From Folioceros fuciformis (Eukaryota > Anthocerotophyta > Anthocerotopsida > Anthocerotales): DNA of 29,365 nucleotides. This document shows, one piece after another, positions 11,480-21,958 of the stretch. Positions within the stretch are counted from its first letter, which is position 1, and every line of letters starts with the position of its first letter. Made by a program: the position numbers and the translations under genes. The stretch lies in assembly GCA_049999805.1 (NCBI GenBank), contig JBNGIO010004090.1, positions 1 to 29,365 of the forward strand. The letters run 5' to 3'. The notes under the pieces were generated by a model, which did no database searches, had not been told where the DNA came from, and was given only the letters and a program-made list of their open reading frames with translations.

Positions 11480-11996
11480 TGATGCGACTCTCACACAATC
11501 CTTCCAGTCTTCATTGAGATGGCAAGCTTCCAATTTCCCTGTCGGCGATTCCAAGGCAACGTGCTATTCAGGTGTGCGTTCGCTCCGGATTTGTCGATGA
11601 CCGGTGTTAATTAGCTTCCAGCGAAGATAAATCCCGTTAAGGAAGATAGCAAAAAATGGCCAGCCCACAGAAACATGGCACTTGACTGTGCAGGATTCGG
11701 AGTACAAGAACCGTTCAGGTACATAGACGTCCAGTCTCCAAAGTATGTATTCTACACCCTCGGGTTCAAGTCCTTCATGTACCGGCTCCCAGGCGGCATT
11801 TATGTCTCCTTCCATCGGATACGCACGAAGTAAAAAATGACGGCACTTTATATCGGAACTCCATAACTAGCGTCTCCTCGACTGGAAGAAACTAGTTTAC
11901 ATACACACGCGGATGTCAACCAGAAAAGCAAACGAAGGAGCTTGCCGCAAAGTTCATCCGAGGGAGAAAACTGGAGCACATGCTAATCTGATGTGG
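11480..11996. other. Intergenic: promoter of the membrane-protein gene, 3' region of NDUFB8
   Basis: 517 bp separating two - strand genes. The left part is the upstream region of the small multi-drug export gene, the right part the 3' UTR of NDUFB8. Open frames here (for example 11564-11815 -) have no family resemblance. Nothing else recognised. Confidence 0.5.
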
Positions 11997-12787
11997 TCAG
12001 TACTCTTTAACGGGCATTTTGTACGTTCCAAAGTCCTCAGGGAACGGGAACTCTCTGGGAGTCTGAAACATGCAGAGACGGGGAGTCAGTCGCATCAGTT
12101 TTGATTACAAATCCAGGCCTGCCCTAACTACGCAGATGGGACGTATGAAGCACACTACCCAGGAAATCCTCGATGCTTTGTCATTCCAGACTGCCAAGAC
12201 CCCGATGACAGCGAAAAGTCCCATGCCCCCGGACAGCCACAAGAGTCCCTCGGTCTGCAAAGGCAGCACAGGATAGTCAGTGCGCCCTGCAGGGCACAGA
12301 GTGAGCACTCGCACAAACGCAAGCATGCCGACAAGCCCCACCTTGGAAATGTGCGGAGCCACGACGTCGATGCAGGGTTCCGGCACAAAGTTGCCATCGT
12401 CCCAGACCAGCTCGTCTTGCTCATGAAGCTGCCAGGCGCACCAGCGAAGGATTCAAAGTGAGTCAATCTGCGAGCAAATCAGAGGCGGCCATACCCCCTC
12501 CCTGCATTCCATCAAAGGTCTGCTTCAGCGAGATCAGCCAGCTTGCGCGCTCCCGGCGCCACACCAGTGCAGCATAATAACCTAAGGAACCATGAGAATT
12601 GAAGCAAGCAGGACGTGAGCCCTCAGGCGAGGCAGGGGAGCATCACCGGACTGTCCGGAGGCGGATTCGGCTTCACCGGCAACCCCATGCCCCCCCGCAG
12701 CCGCATCGCAGCCGAGGTCTGTGCCATGCCAGCCCTTCGCATGAACCCGCTCGTGATCCGCCCGATGCTCATCCCGCTGCTCGCCAT
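11997..12787 (-). CDS. NDUFB8: Mitochondrial complex I subunit NDUFB8 (NADH dehydrogenase 1 beta subcomplex subunit 8)
   Basis: Accessory subunit of the membrane arm of respiratory complex I in the mitochondrial inner membrane. Four exons: 12787-12647, 12428-12342, 12254-12159, 12062-11997; all junctions are phase 0 and give 129 residues, matching the approximately 125 of plant NDUFB8. The N-terminus (MASSGMSIGRITSGFMRR) is rich in Arg/Ser, like a mitochondrial presequence. It is followed by GMGLPV, then DELVWDDGNFVPEPCID, one membrane helix (LLWLSGGMGLFAVIGVLAV), NDKAS and the last exon ending FPEDFGTYKMPVKEY. The order and motifs agree with plant NDUFB8. The last exon is short (66 nt) and easily missed. 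Start chosen at MASSG; an in-frame upstream ATG at 12871 would add 28 residues and is less plausible. Confidence 0.9.
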
Positions 12788-13680
12788 TTCGTTTCCTCTG
12801 CCCTTGGCAAGGCCTCTGCTCTTCCCCAAGCCTGTCCTTCTAACTCGTAAGCAGTAAGTTAAGTTTCGCACACATTAAGTTTCACTAAGATGCTTTGAAA
12901 TTATGACTAGGTGATCTCATTCGATGAGAGTCTAAAGGTAGTAATTATCCTTTAAGGAAAAATGACCTTTGTCAACAGAGAAAACGGAACGGAGTGGGAT
13001 CGGAGGTCCCGTTGAGGGAGGAAGTCTTCAATTAGGCCTAATAAGGGCCCAATTAGGGTAAAGGGGATCCGTTCAGACAATGAAATATGTACTGTAGTGA
13101 TAATTATGATTTAGTAATAGACTTTCTCTCTGAGTACACATGACGTACATATACATTGGCCCCACTGTATAGATATATTATCCTCTCTCTAGGCCAGTCT
13201 AAAGTTTTGGAAGAATCTGTTGGAAAAAAAGATGGGAAAGGATGTGTACACCCGTCCGTCTTAAGGGTTTTTCCCCTAAGGGTTGTCTCGGTGGAACACC
13301 CTTCGAATGGGACGGACCTACAGGACATTTCGTATACAACGCAGGGCTGGGCTCGGTAGGTTCCTACCAATGCGGTTGCCGCATACGGCTGCGGCTGTAC
13401 GTATCGGTGTTTGCCAGGGATTTGTTCTTATAGCGCTTATAAAAGGCGAAGGAAGCTCTGGCAGAACACAGGGGCAAGAAAGAAAGCAGGCAGAGAGAAG
13501 GATTGATTGGTCGAAAGGATTGGTGCGGGAAGCAGCCAAGGGCGGGGGGAGGCCAAGACCGGGCCGGGCAGGGGAGGACAGGGGCGAGCACAGCCGATCG
13601 AGCAGAGCAGGGCAGCGAGGAATCTTCGGCACCGTTAGCCAGCAGCAGAGCGGACAGGTTCTGCTGTCGCTGCATGGTGC
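12788..13680. promoter_or_regulatory. Divergent promoter region between NDUFB8 (-) and DCAF1 (+)
   Basis: 893 bp separate the start codons of two oppositely directed genes, so both promoters must lie here. The left 350 bp are AT-rich; the right 250 bp become GC-rich with purine runs, as expected for the DCAF1 5' UTR. A GGGCCCA block at 13045-13051 contains TGGGCC on the - strand, the core of plant 'site II' elements. The nearby AATTAGG is present twice (13030, 13051). Open frames in this region lack family resemblance. Assignment of the region is by gene layout; individual sites are weak. Confidence 0.6.
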
Positions 13681-16600
13681 ATGGCACCCAATTCTCCAAC
13701 TGGAAGGCAGCGTGAACTCGAAATCCCTAGGGGACCTTCCGCCACTTCGTCCATGGACGGTGTGTCCGCAGCGCAACCTGGGCCTGATGCTGGAGCTGGC
13801 GGAGCATCCACATCCGGAGCCAACGATGGCGGCGCATCGGCGTCCGCATCGCAGTCCGCGGATGCCTCCGGGGTCACCGAGGACGTGCTCGGTCGCGCGC
13901 GGACTCTCATGCGCCGCATCGTTTCTAACAGGAGTAAACCCGATCCCTGCGACCTTCACTGCCTCGCCACCATTCTCGAGCAGGAGGAGCTCCGGTGGGA
14001 CCTCGTCCGCCACCCCTGCCTTGCGTCCTTGCGATTGAATGAGCTGCCAGACTCGCTTGTTGGGAGTCTTAGTTGTACACTGCTTCGGGGGCCACCCGGG
14101 AGCTCCTGGTTACCGTCCGTGGGGTTGGATTGGACTTGCGCCAGTTCGACGCTTGGAGCTGGTCCTCAAGTTGTAGCTTTGGAGCTCCCCGCCGCAGGCC
14201 GATGCAATTCCAGGCTTTCGGACTGTGGCAGTTTTCTGTGGTGTGTGGTAGACATTGGCAGCTGCACAGCTGAGCTAGCTTGCTGAGGTCGTGCATTGGC
14301 TACGTGCACCTGAGCTAGTCTGCCGAGGTCGTGCATTTGCTACTCCTGCGGATTGGCCGTAGGGGAATGTGCATGCGCCGTTGGAAGATTGTCGCTGCCA
14401 AGTCCCGAGTCCTGGACGTGTGTGAATCCAGTCCTGAGTCCTGGATGTCTGCAAACGTTTGTTGTATGGGCTGTGGTGTCTCGGGGTTTGGTGCCGCTTT
14501 CTCATGTGTCGTTTTTCTTCCTATTCTAGGTTTGAGCAGCAAGGGGGTCACACCAATAACTCGCGTTCGGCGCACAATATAGGCAGGCTGGTGTCCATGT
14601 TGAGAGTAATCTCCTCATCTCCTCTTGTTTTCTTCCAAAGATGTTGTATGCTGTTATTCGTCCCGGCGAGTATGTGAAATTTTGTGTGTGGGTTTCCTCC
14701 TTGCAGGATGACGATGAGTTCTTTGAGCTCTTGTCCACAAACCTGTTGGTAGACAGTATCTACTCCACAAAAACACGCGCAGCAGCAGCTCGACTTTTGT
14801 ATTCTTGTGTTTCCGGCTGGGTGGTAATCTCTTTTTTTTACAGCGGTTTTTCATCGGAAGGGATCTTGGAGATGGTGGCAAGCATGCTGATTGATGATGT
14901 CTCCTCGGTTGGCATTCCAGTACCCACACGATTTCGAGGAGGCGGTTGTGAATAAGATCAAGGAATGGGTTGTTGAAGATATACTCCAAGATGGGATATC
15001 TCACAGGAGTTCACGGAGAAAAACCATCTCTAGTGTAGAGGATGTGGACCGTGAAATTCTCAGGACGCATGCAACTGGCCTCTTGGCTTTAGCGTTGGCT
15101 GGGTATGTTTCGCCCTGCGTGTTATTTTCAGCCGACTCTATGTCATTCCAGTTTTTTCTTCTTTCACATGCGCGCTGTAATCTATGTTGTAATTGCAGAT
15201 CTGATATAGTTGATGAAGTCTTGGGAAGTGGTATGGTCTCCAAGTTCATGCACTACCTTCGTATTCAAGTCCTTGGTCACGAGGCTATTGAACCCCCAAG
15301 TTCGGACAGCCGGTCAAATGCGGGTGTTGGTGCTGCTCGTGGAAGGGATGAGTGTCGAGGGCGAACTCGACCTCCCTTGGATGATGGATCGCTGGGTGAA
15401 AAGCCAGCGAATGAGCCATTCTTTCAGGAGCCTTCTGTTGATGGTACGGCTGAGGGCGATGGGGAACGTGATGATGACACGAATAATCTGGCGGATCAAC
15501 ATCCGGTAGATGCGATCTCTTACGCACTAGGGACTTCTGAGGCCAAGCCGAGCATGCACGATTCAACAGAGGAAGGTGATTACACCACTGAAGATAGACG
15601 GAGGAGGAAAGACCGGAGAGATGGGAAGAGTAGAGGTTTGGACTGGAGTAGGAATCACCGTGATGTTGAGACAGAAGAGCTTGGAAAATTGGAGGCAGCT
15701 AGGCGTTGCGGTGACGTTAGGGACCGTGTAGGTGGTCGAGGTAGAGGGAAGGGCAGGGCCGGCGATGTGTTGAATGATACTGTACAATATTGTTCTGGTG
15801 TAAGAGATGCCAGCCAAGCTCGAAGGGCTCTTCTGGATAGAAGTGGCGGTTCAGACTCTGTTATGGCCTGTGACATGGATACTGCCCTAACAGACAGTGA
15901 TGCTGGTCTCTCTGATCATTTCAGGCCCTATGAGGATAACAGCAGGAGCCTGGTGATTGGGAGTCTGGATTTATCTGCAGTGGTTAGGCAGGCTTCCAGT
16001 GCTGCTGAAGCTGAGGCAAGGGCTGCCCAGGCCCTACCAGAAGCGGTTAAGGTTGCAGGGGATGCAGCTGCTGAACTTGTTAGATTTGCGGCAACAGAGG
16101 TGATGCGATAACATTTTTCATGTCCTGTGCTATTTTATTGTGTAGATGTGCTCTTCATTTACTTGAGATGTCGTGTGGTCTAATTGTGTGTGTGTGTGTG
16201 TGTGTGTTTTTCTTTTTGGTAAAGTTAACATTCTTCTTGGCCGTACTAGGCTTTAGGAGAAACGAATGACTTGGACGCCGCACTAGCAGCAGCGGAAGCA
16301 GCAGTGGCCTCAGTCGTGGATGCTGGAAGGGCAACAGCAGTGAGCAGGTCTGTTATGTTCTGGTCTGGAATGCTTTGGTCAGGTTGGATTTATGCAAATC
16401 AAGTTCAGGCGGTGAATGATGTTCATCTGTGGTCATCAGCAGTGCTCCAATTGCCTCTGGAGACACTTTTGTTGAGAGTAATATAGGTCAGAAGGCCACA
16501 GAGGAACACTTGTGCGATTTGGATACTCAGAGAGGGGATTGTCAAATGGACATTGAAGTGTTGGCCTTCCTAAGAGAGCGCTTCTGTGTTCAATGCTTGG

Positions 16601-19600
16601 AGAAGATGGGAGAGTATGTTGAAGTACTGGGTCCTATACTTCATGAAAAAGGAGTGGACGTCTGTCTAGCATTGCTAGAGCGTGGAGCGAAGGACAGCTT
16701 GTCTGTCAGAGACATGGGAATGCTGACAGATGTACTGAAACTCATCTGTGCTTTCTCTGCACATCGTAAATTTGCAGCTCTTTTCGTGGATCGTGGCGGT
16801 GTACAAAAGCTTCTTGCCACCCCACGAATCCCACAGACCCTCTCTGGCATCTCTCTCTGCTTTTCTGCTTTGGCTTCGTTGCAGGTACTTGTTTTGCTTG
16901 GATGGGGTCTTTTATCTTTGTAGCCTACTGATCGGAAGTTAACTTCAAAAATCTGTGTTCATTTGTTGCGTCAACTGTTGCTCCAGGGTGTTGTTATGGA
17001 GCGCGTCTGTGCTTTGCCTACGCCCATAGTGCATGAGATCGTAGCTCTGGCCCTTCAGCTCCTAGGGAGCTATCAAGATCCAGCTCGACGGCATGCTGCC
17101 GTGTTTTTTGGAGCTGCATTTGTGTTCCGAGCGGTCTTGGACGCCTTTGATAGTCAAGATGGGCTCCAAAAATTTTTGCTTGTTCTAGGAAATGCTGCCA
17201 TGTTGAGGACTGGGGGGTTTTCTGCAGCACCAGGTACCAGTTCAATTTCAGCAGGCTCGAGAAGTGACCGGGGATCGGGTGCAGAGGTATTGACCTCCTC
17301 AGGAAAGCACATTGCCTTCCAGACATGTGTGGCATTGCGGCAGTACTTCCGAGCTCATTTTGTGCTAGTTGTCGAGTCACTGCGTCCTTCAAAAGGTCAT
17401 CGAAGTGGTTCCCGAGGCACAGCTAATTCCAGGGCTTTTTACAAGCCCTTGGATCTTAGCAACGAGGCAATTGAGTCCCTGATTACTCAGCTGCAGCGGG
17501 ACAGGAAGTTGGGCCCAGCTTTTGTGCGTTGTAAATGGATTGCACTTGAAAAATTTATGGAGTCGACGGGGCACATCACTTTATTACAGCTTACCCAGGT
17601 ACATTCCCGGCATTCCCAGTTTTACGCTTCCAGCTGCATACGTTTATGTGAAGATCATGTTTGAGCTCAACTTTCAACGTTTGACTGTGCTGTCTTTAGC
17701 GTTGGCAGGCCGCACCTGGCGACAGGTATTTGAATGACATTGCCCGGCATGCACTGGATGTACTGCAAATAGTTACTTTAATGCCGTTAATTCGACGACC
17801 GGTGGTAGGAGCCACACTCTGGAATGAACGTTCTGGAATGGCTGTTATTCTGGAAGCAGCAAGTGGGGCAGCATTTGGGGATCCGGAGGTACTTCAGCTG
17901 GCACATCGATTTGTAAGCTTTTGCTGTGGGAGGGGGTATATGTGTCAACTGTGTAGAGTCATTGACTCCCATGTGTTCTGGATGCAGGTCCTTCAAGTAG
18001 CCCTAATGGTGCTAGTTAATCTGGTTTGTCCACCACCATCGCTGTGCAGTCGTCCCTTGGTCCCTAGCACACCTGCTGGGCAGCAGGTTCAGAATAGTGG
18101 GGTAGGATCACAACCAGCTTCTGGTCTAGGATCATCCGGGGGTAATGGTGAGGGGCGAGAACGTCTATTTAAGGATCCAACACTTGAGAGAATCATGATG
18201 CAAACTCCAAGTGCCGGAACACCTGGTTCAGCAGTTGTGGGGGATCGTAGAATCTCTCTTGGGCCAGGGGCAGGGNNNNNNNNNNNNNNNNNNNNNNNNN
18301 NNNNNNNNNNNNNNNNNNNNNNNNNNNNNNNNNNNNNNNNNNNNNNNNNNNNNNNNNNNNNNNNNNNNNNNNNNNAGGGGCAGGGGGCTCTGGTATGGCG
18401 TCATTCATAGAGCATGGTTATCGTGTTGCTCGTGAGGCAGTGCGTTCAAACAATGGAATTCGAGTTCTCTTGCACCTACTCTATCCTCGCGTAGTTTACC
18501 CGGCAACTGCTCTTGACCGGATTCGGGCTTTGGCATGTCGTGTGCTCCTCGGACTGGCCAGAGATGACACCATTGCTCATATTTTGACAAAGCTTCAGGT
18601 ATGTCATGGCCCCTAAGTTGGTTGCTGGTTTTCACCTCGTCAGAGTTAATGGGCCATAAGGTGATGCTTTCTAGCATGCAAATTGATGCTGTCAATCATG
18701 TTTCAGGTTGGCAAGATACTGTCTGAATTGTTGAGGGACGGAAGTGCAGCAGGGCGAGATTCGGGTTCTGCTGTAGGTGGGGAACAAGGAAGGTGGCAGG
18801 CTGAGCTTAGCCGGGTGGCCCTAGATCTTATTGCAGTGAGTTATCATACGCAGGTTTCATAATGATCAGCAATTGTGTGAGGATTTGCATTGGTGGGAAA
18901 TCTATATGCTTGGGTTTCTGGATGCAGATCGTGACAACTGCGGGAAGAGCCAGCACTGTTGCTGCTAGTGAAGCGGCTGCACCAACACTCCGGAGGATTG
19001 AAAGAGCTGCTATTGCAGCTGCCACTCCTATTAGCTATCATTCAAGGTTCTGGTTTTTCTGTTCCTTCCTTCTTTATGCCTTGTGCTTGCTAAGCGTTTT
19101 TTGAGTTTGCTTGACATATTTCACGGCAAGGGTTGTATTGCAAGATTATCAACTTCATGAGAAGCTTGTTGTGTTGCACAGAGAACTGCTTCAGCTTATT
19201 CATGAACATCTCAAGGCTTGTGGACTTCAAGATTCGGCTAGTGCCCTTATGAGGGAGGCCCAACTGACTCCATTGCTGCCTTCGCTGGTCCCTGGGGCTC
19301 TAAGCCTCCGTGTTTCGCCCTATGAGGACAAGATGGATTTTATGCAATGGCCCACTGGGCGTGTACCTGGAGGATTTTTTGACTCTCATCCACAGTTGAG
19401 CAGGGAAAGGGAGTTGAACACATCTGTGAACTCAGGTACAAGTAGCAGGAGGACTCCCGGGTTTTCTGCTGGGCTGGGAGTTTCCAACGCTACTCCAGGA
19501 AAAAAAGCTCTGGCTGGAAAGGATGGCAAGGCGCCTGGCAGCCGTGATCAGGAAGCTCATGCTGGACCTAGCAAGATCAGCAATGCCGAGTCAGAGAATG

Positions 19601-21648
19601 TATCCAAAACCCCATCACGTGGACTATCTTTGAAGCGTAAGGCCAATGACAAAGAGTTGTCAACTATGTCTCCTAACAAGCGGGTTGCTCCGTCTGATGC
19701 AGCTTTTCCATCCTTCCCCCCATCAGCCTTCTATACACCTGCCCAGTCTCGTCTCAGAAGCAGTTTTTCCTTGGATGCCAGTTATCCAACACCTACGACC
19801 ACTATAAGCTCACAAGATAGTCTGCCAAGGCCTGTGTTGTTTGGAACAGCGGAAAAGGCAGAAGCTGCTAGTTGGCCGAATGACCCAGCACATGCAGTTG
19901 AACAGTTGCCATCGCATGCTCCTCACATTCATAGCTCAAGCCTCTCACAGGGTCCTCATTACCCAACAAACTCACCTTTGCTTCCAGATACCCGCTGCCC
20001 TGCTGAGAGGGCCACCTTAGATTCACTGGTGGTGCAATATCTCAAGCACCAGCACAGACAGTGTCCAGCGCCTATAACAACTTTGCCTCCCCTTTCTCTT
20101 CTGCATCCCCATATGTGCCCTGAGCCTAGTAGGAGCTTAGATGCGCCCTTGAATATAGCTGGAAGACTGGCTGCGCGGGAGATTTGTCCTCCACATGGGG
20201 GTCTTCATGGACGCAAGCGAGATCGTCACTTCGTTTACAGCAGGTTCCGACCATTACGATCATGCCGGGATGATGTTGGTGCACTGTTGACGACTACGAC
20301 ATTCCTGGGACGCGCCGCCTATCTTGCAGCTGGAAGTCAGGCTGGAGATATTCGGATCTTTGATTCTAGCTCAGGGAACACCCTCGAAATACAAACTTGT
20401 CATACATATCCGATCTTATCGGTGCAGTGTGCCCCTCGGGAGTTATCGACTGCTGCAGAGGTATTGACTTCCCATTCATCTTATCTGCTACTGTCATCTA
20501 CTACTCAGGATACTCGCCTTTGGGATTCATCAGCCTTGAGCAGTGGGCCTCTCCACATTTTTGATGGTTGTAAAGCTGCTCGCTTCAATCATAGTGGAAC
20601 TCGATTTGGTGGTATAGAGCCAACACTAAAGGAGGTGTTGCTTTATGATGTCAGCACTGGGAAACTGGAGCAAAAGCTGACGGATAGTGTTGTGGGTGCA
20701 CTACGATCACATAATCAAGCTTATGTTCACTTTAGTCCCACAGATACATTAGTGCTGTGGAATGGAGTGTTGTGGGATCACCGAATGTTTCTCTCTATCC
20801 ATAAGTTTGACCAGTTCACGGATTATGGTGGTGGTGGTTTCCATCCTGCAGGCAATGAGGTGAGACTTGCAGGTTGTTGGTCATCTATTTACCCCTATTT
20901 TTAACAATGCACTGTCCTTGAAAGAGGCTCTTGATGATCTGCTCACTGTGAAGTGACGTTGTTGTGATTGACGCAGGTTATCATCAACTCAGAAGTCTGG
21001 GATTTGCGCTCTTACAAACTTCTGCGAAGTGTTCCAGCCCTTGATCAGACTGTTATCAACTTCAATGCCACTGCAGATGTAATATATGCCTATCTTCGCC
21101 GTAGTAGTGATGATATCTTGGCTGCTGTGAACTCTAAAAGAAGCCGTCATGAGCTGTTTTCTTCCTTCAGGACACTAGATGCTGTTGACTATTCCGACAT
21201 AGCGACCACAGCGGTGGATCGCTGTGTTCTGGACCTTGCTACGGAGTCTACTGATTCTTCCATAGCAGTTGTCGGCCTTGATGGACCTGATCAAATGGAG
21301 TCGATAGTAAGGCTTTATGAAGTGGGACGGCGGCGACCAACTGATGACGATTCTGATCCAGATGATGGTGGGGAATCTGAGGAAGAGGAAGAAAGTGAGG
21401 GAGAAGATGAGGATGAGGATGGAGACTTACATGGAGACGACTCAGACATTGACCTTCGCAGCGCTGGGGATGGCAGTGGCGATGATGCTGACTTTGCAAG
21501 CACTGATGAGGACATCAGTGATCGGGTAACAGGAGATATTTTGGAGCTGATATCTGATGACGATGAGGATGATCATAGTAGAGGTGGTTTCAGCAGTGGT
21601 GATGAATCCGAAGGGGACTTTGACGTCTATGCAGATGGTATTCGTTAG
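13681..21648 (+). CDS. DCAF1: DCAF1, DDB1- and CUL4-associated factor 1 (substrate receptor of CRL4 ubiquitin ligase)
   Basis: Nuclear substrate receptor that docks on DDB1 of the CUL4 ubiquitin ligase. Fourteen exons: 13681-13994, 14530-14605, 14707-14823, 14921-15102, 15199-16099, 16250-16347, 16440-16884, 16987-17598, 17709-17888, 17988-18598 (contains the N gap), 18707-18835, 18928-19046, 19182-20859, 20977-21648. With the gap closed by its 10-base overlap this gives 2007 residues, against about 1900 in Arabidopsis. Order: helical ARM-like N-terminal half (DDDEFFELLSTNLL, ARLLYSCVSGWVYPH), a charged disordered exon (15199-16099), conserved ALACRVLLGLARDDTIAHIL, a LisH motif (LLQLIHEHLKACGLQDSA) near residue 1225, a WD40 region (RFRPLRSCRDD, ARFNHSGTRFGG) with the two DDB1-docking WDxR motifs WDHR and WDLR near residues 1755 and 1795, and an acidic tail of about 100 residues. 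Known plant DCAF1 is essential in embryogenesis. Family call is very firm. Confidence 0.96.
13995..14529 (+). other. DCAF1 intron 1 with two internal direct duplications
   Basis: The longest intron of the gene (535 bp). It carries two near-tandem direct repeats: 34 nt at 14270-14303 and 14310-14343 (30 of 34 identical), and 22 nt at 14401-14422 and 14430-14451 (19 of 22 identical). No coding exon of DCAF1 is missing across it, since exon 1 ends in CG and exon 2 begins with G, restoring an Arg codon. Confidence 0.75.
14270..14343 (+). repeat. 34-nt direct repeat pair in DCAF1 intron 1
   Basis: Copies at 14270-14303 and 14310-14343 both begin CTGAGCTAG and contain GAGGTCGTGCATT. They differ at four positions and lie 40 bp apart, so this looks like an old tandem duplication. 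Counted by eye. Confidence 0.8.
16185..16207 (+). repeat. (TG)n microsatellite in DCAF1 intron 5
   Basis: About eleven uninterrupted TG units lie in the intron between exons ending at 16099 and starting at 16250. A potential length polymorphism; no other function suggested. Confidence 0.95.
18276..18375. other. 100-N assembly gap inside DCAF1 exon 10, probably zero real length
   Basis: Exactly 100 N, a default scaffold gap size. The ten bases before it and the ten bases after it are the same (AGGGGCAGGG). Counting them once joins GDRRISLGPGAG to GSGMASF in frame and makes the exon 501 nt, a multiple of three. Taken literally, the gap breaks the frame. Confidence 0.95.
21340..21645 (+). other. 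DCAF1 acidic low-complexity tail
   Basis: The last 100 or so codons encode mostly Asp, Glu, Ser and Gly in GAT/GAG-rich DNA, with runs such as EEEEESEGEDEDEDGD. Acidic C-terminal tails are usual in DCAF1 proteins of animals and plants. The sequence supports disorder, not a specific role. Confidence 0.85.
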
Positions 21649-21958
21649 TCCTACTTAGGGAGTCCGTTGTTTGGCATTTTTGTAATGCTCAACACCTCCA
21701 TGCGATTTAGGGTGGTGATAGACGAAACAGTCTTCAGTTTTGAGGTGAAGCATACACGAACCTGTTAGGCCGGACCTTGTACAGAAGTGAGGCTGGCACA
21801 GGCGATAGGGAATTTGCTCTGCGTTGTAAAAGTTGGCTAAATGGACGGCCAATAGCAGATCTGTCTAAAGGAACGCATCAAACATCTGGGAGACCAAAAC
21901 GACAAGACTATTGTCCTATGAGTGTTTCATATGTATTGTTGTAACGTCCACAAGCTGA
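21649..21958. other. Convergent 3' intergenic region, DCAF1 and XS-RING genes
   Basis: 310 bp between two stop codons on opposite strands. It should carry both 3' UTRs, which may overlap. TGTAA occurs at about 21680 and 21938 but no AATAAA was seen. No coding or RNA gene recognised. Confidence 0.55.

Noticed and set aside
18276-18375. Apparent frameshift in DCAF1 across the gap
   Set aside because: The frame change depends on the arbitrary 100-N length. Overlapping the shared flank restores the frame, so I do not call a pseudogene.
21675-21945. TGTAA strings as polyadenylation signals
   Set aside because: This signal is typical of chlorophyte algae, the motif is only five bases long, and other genes here do not show it consistently.
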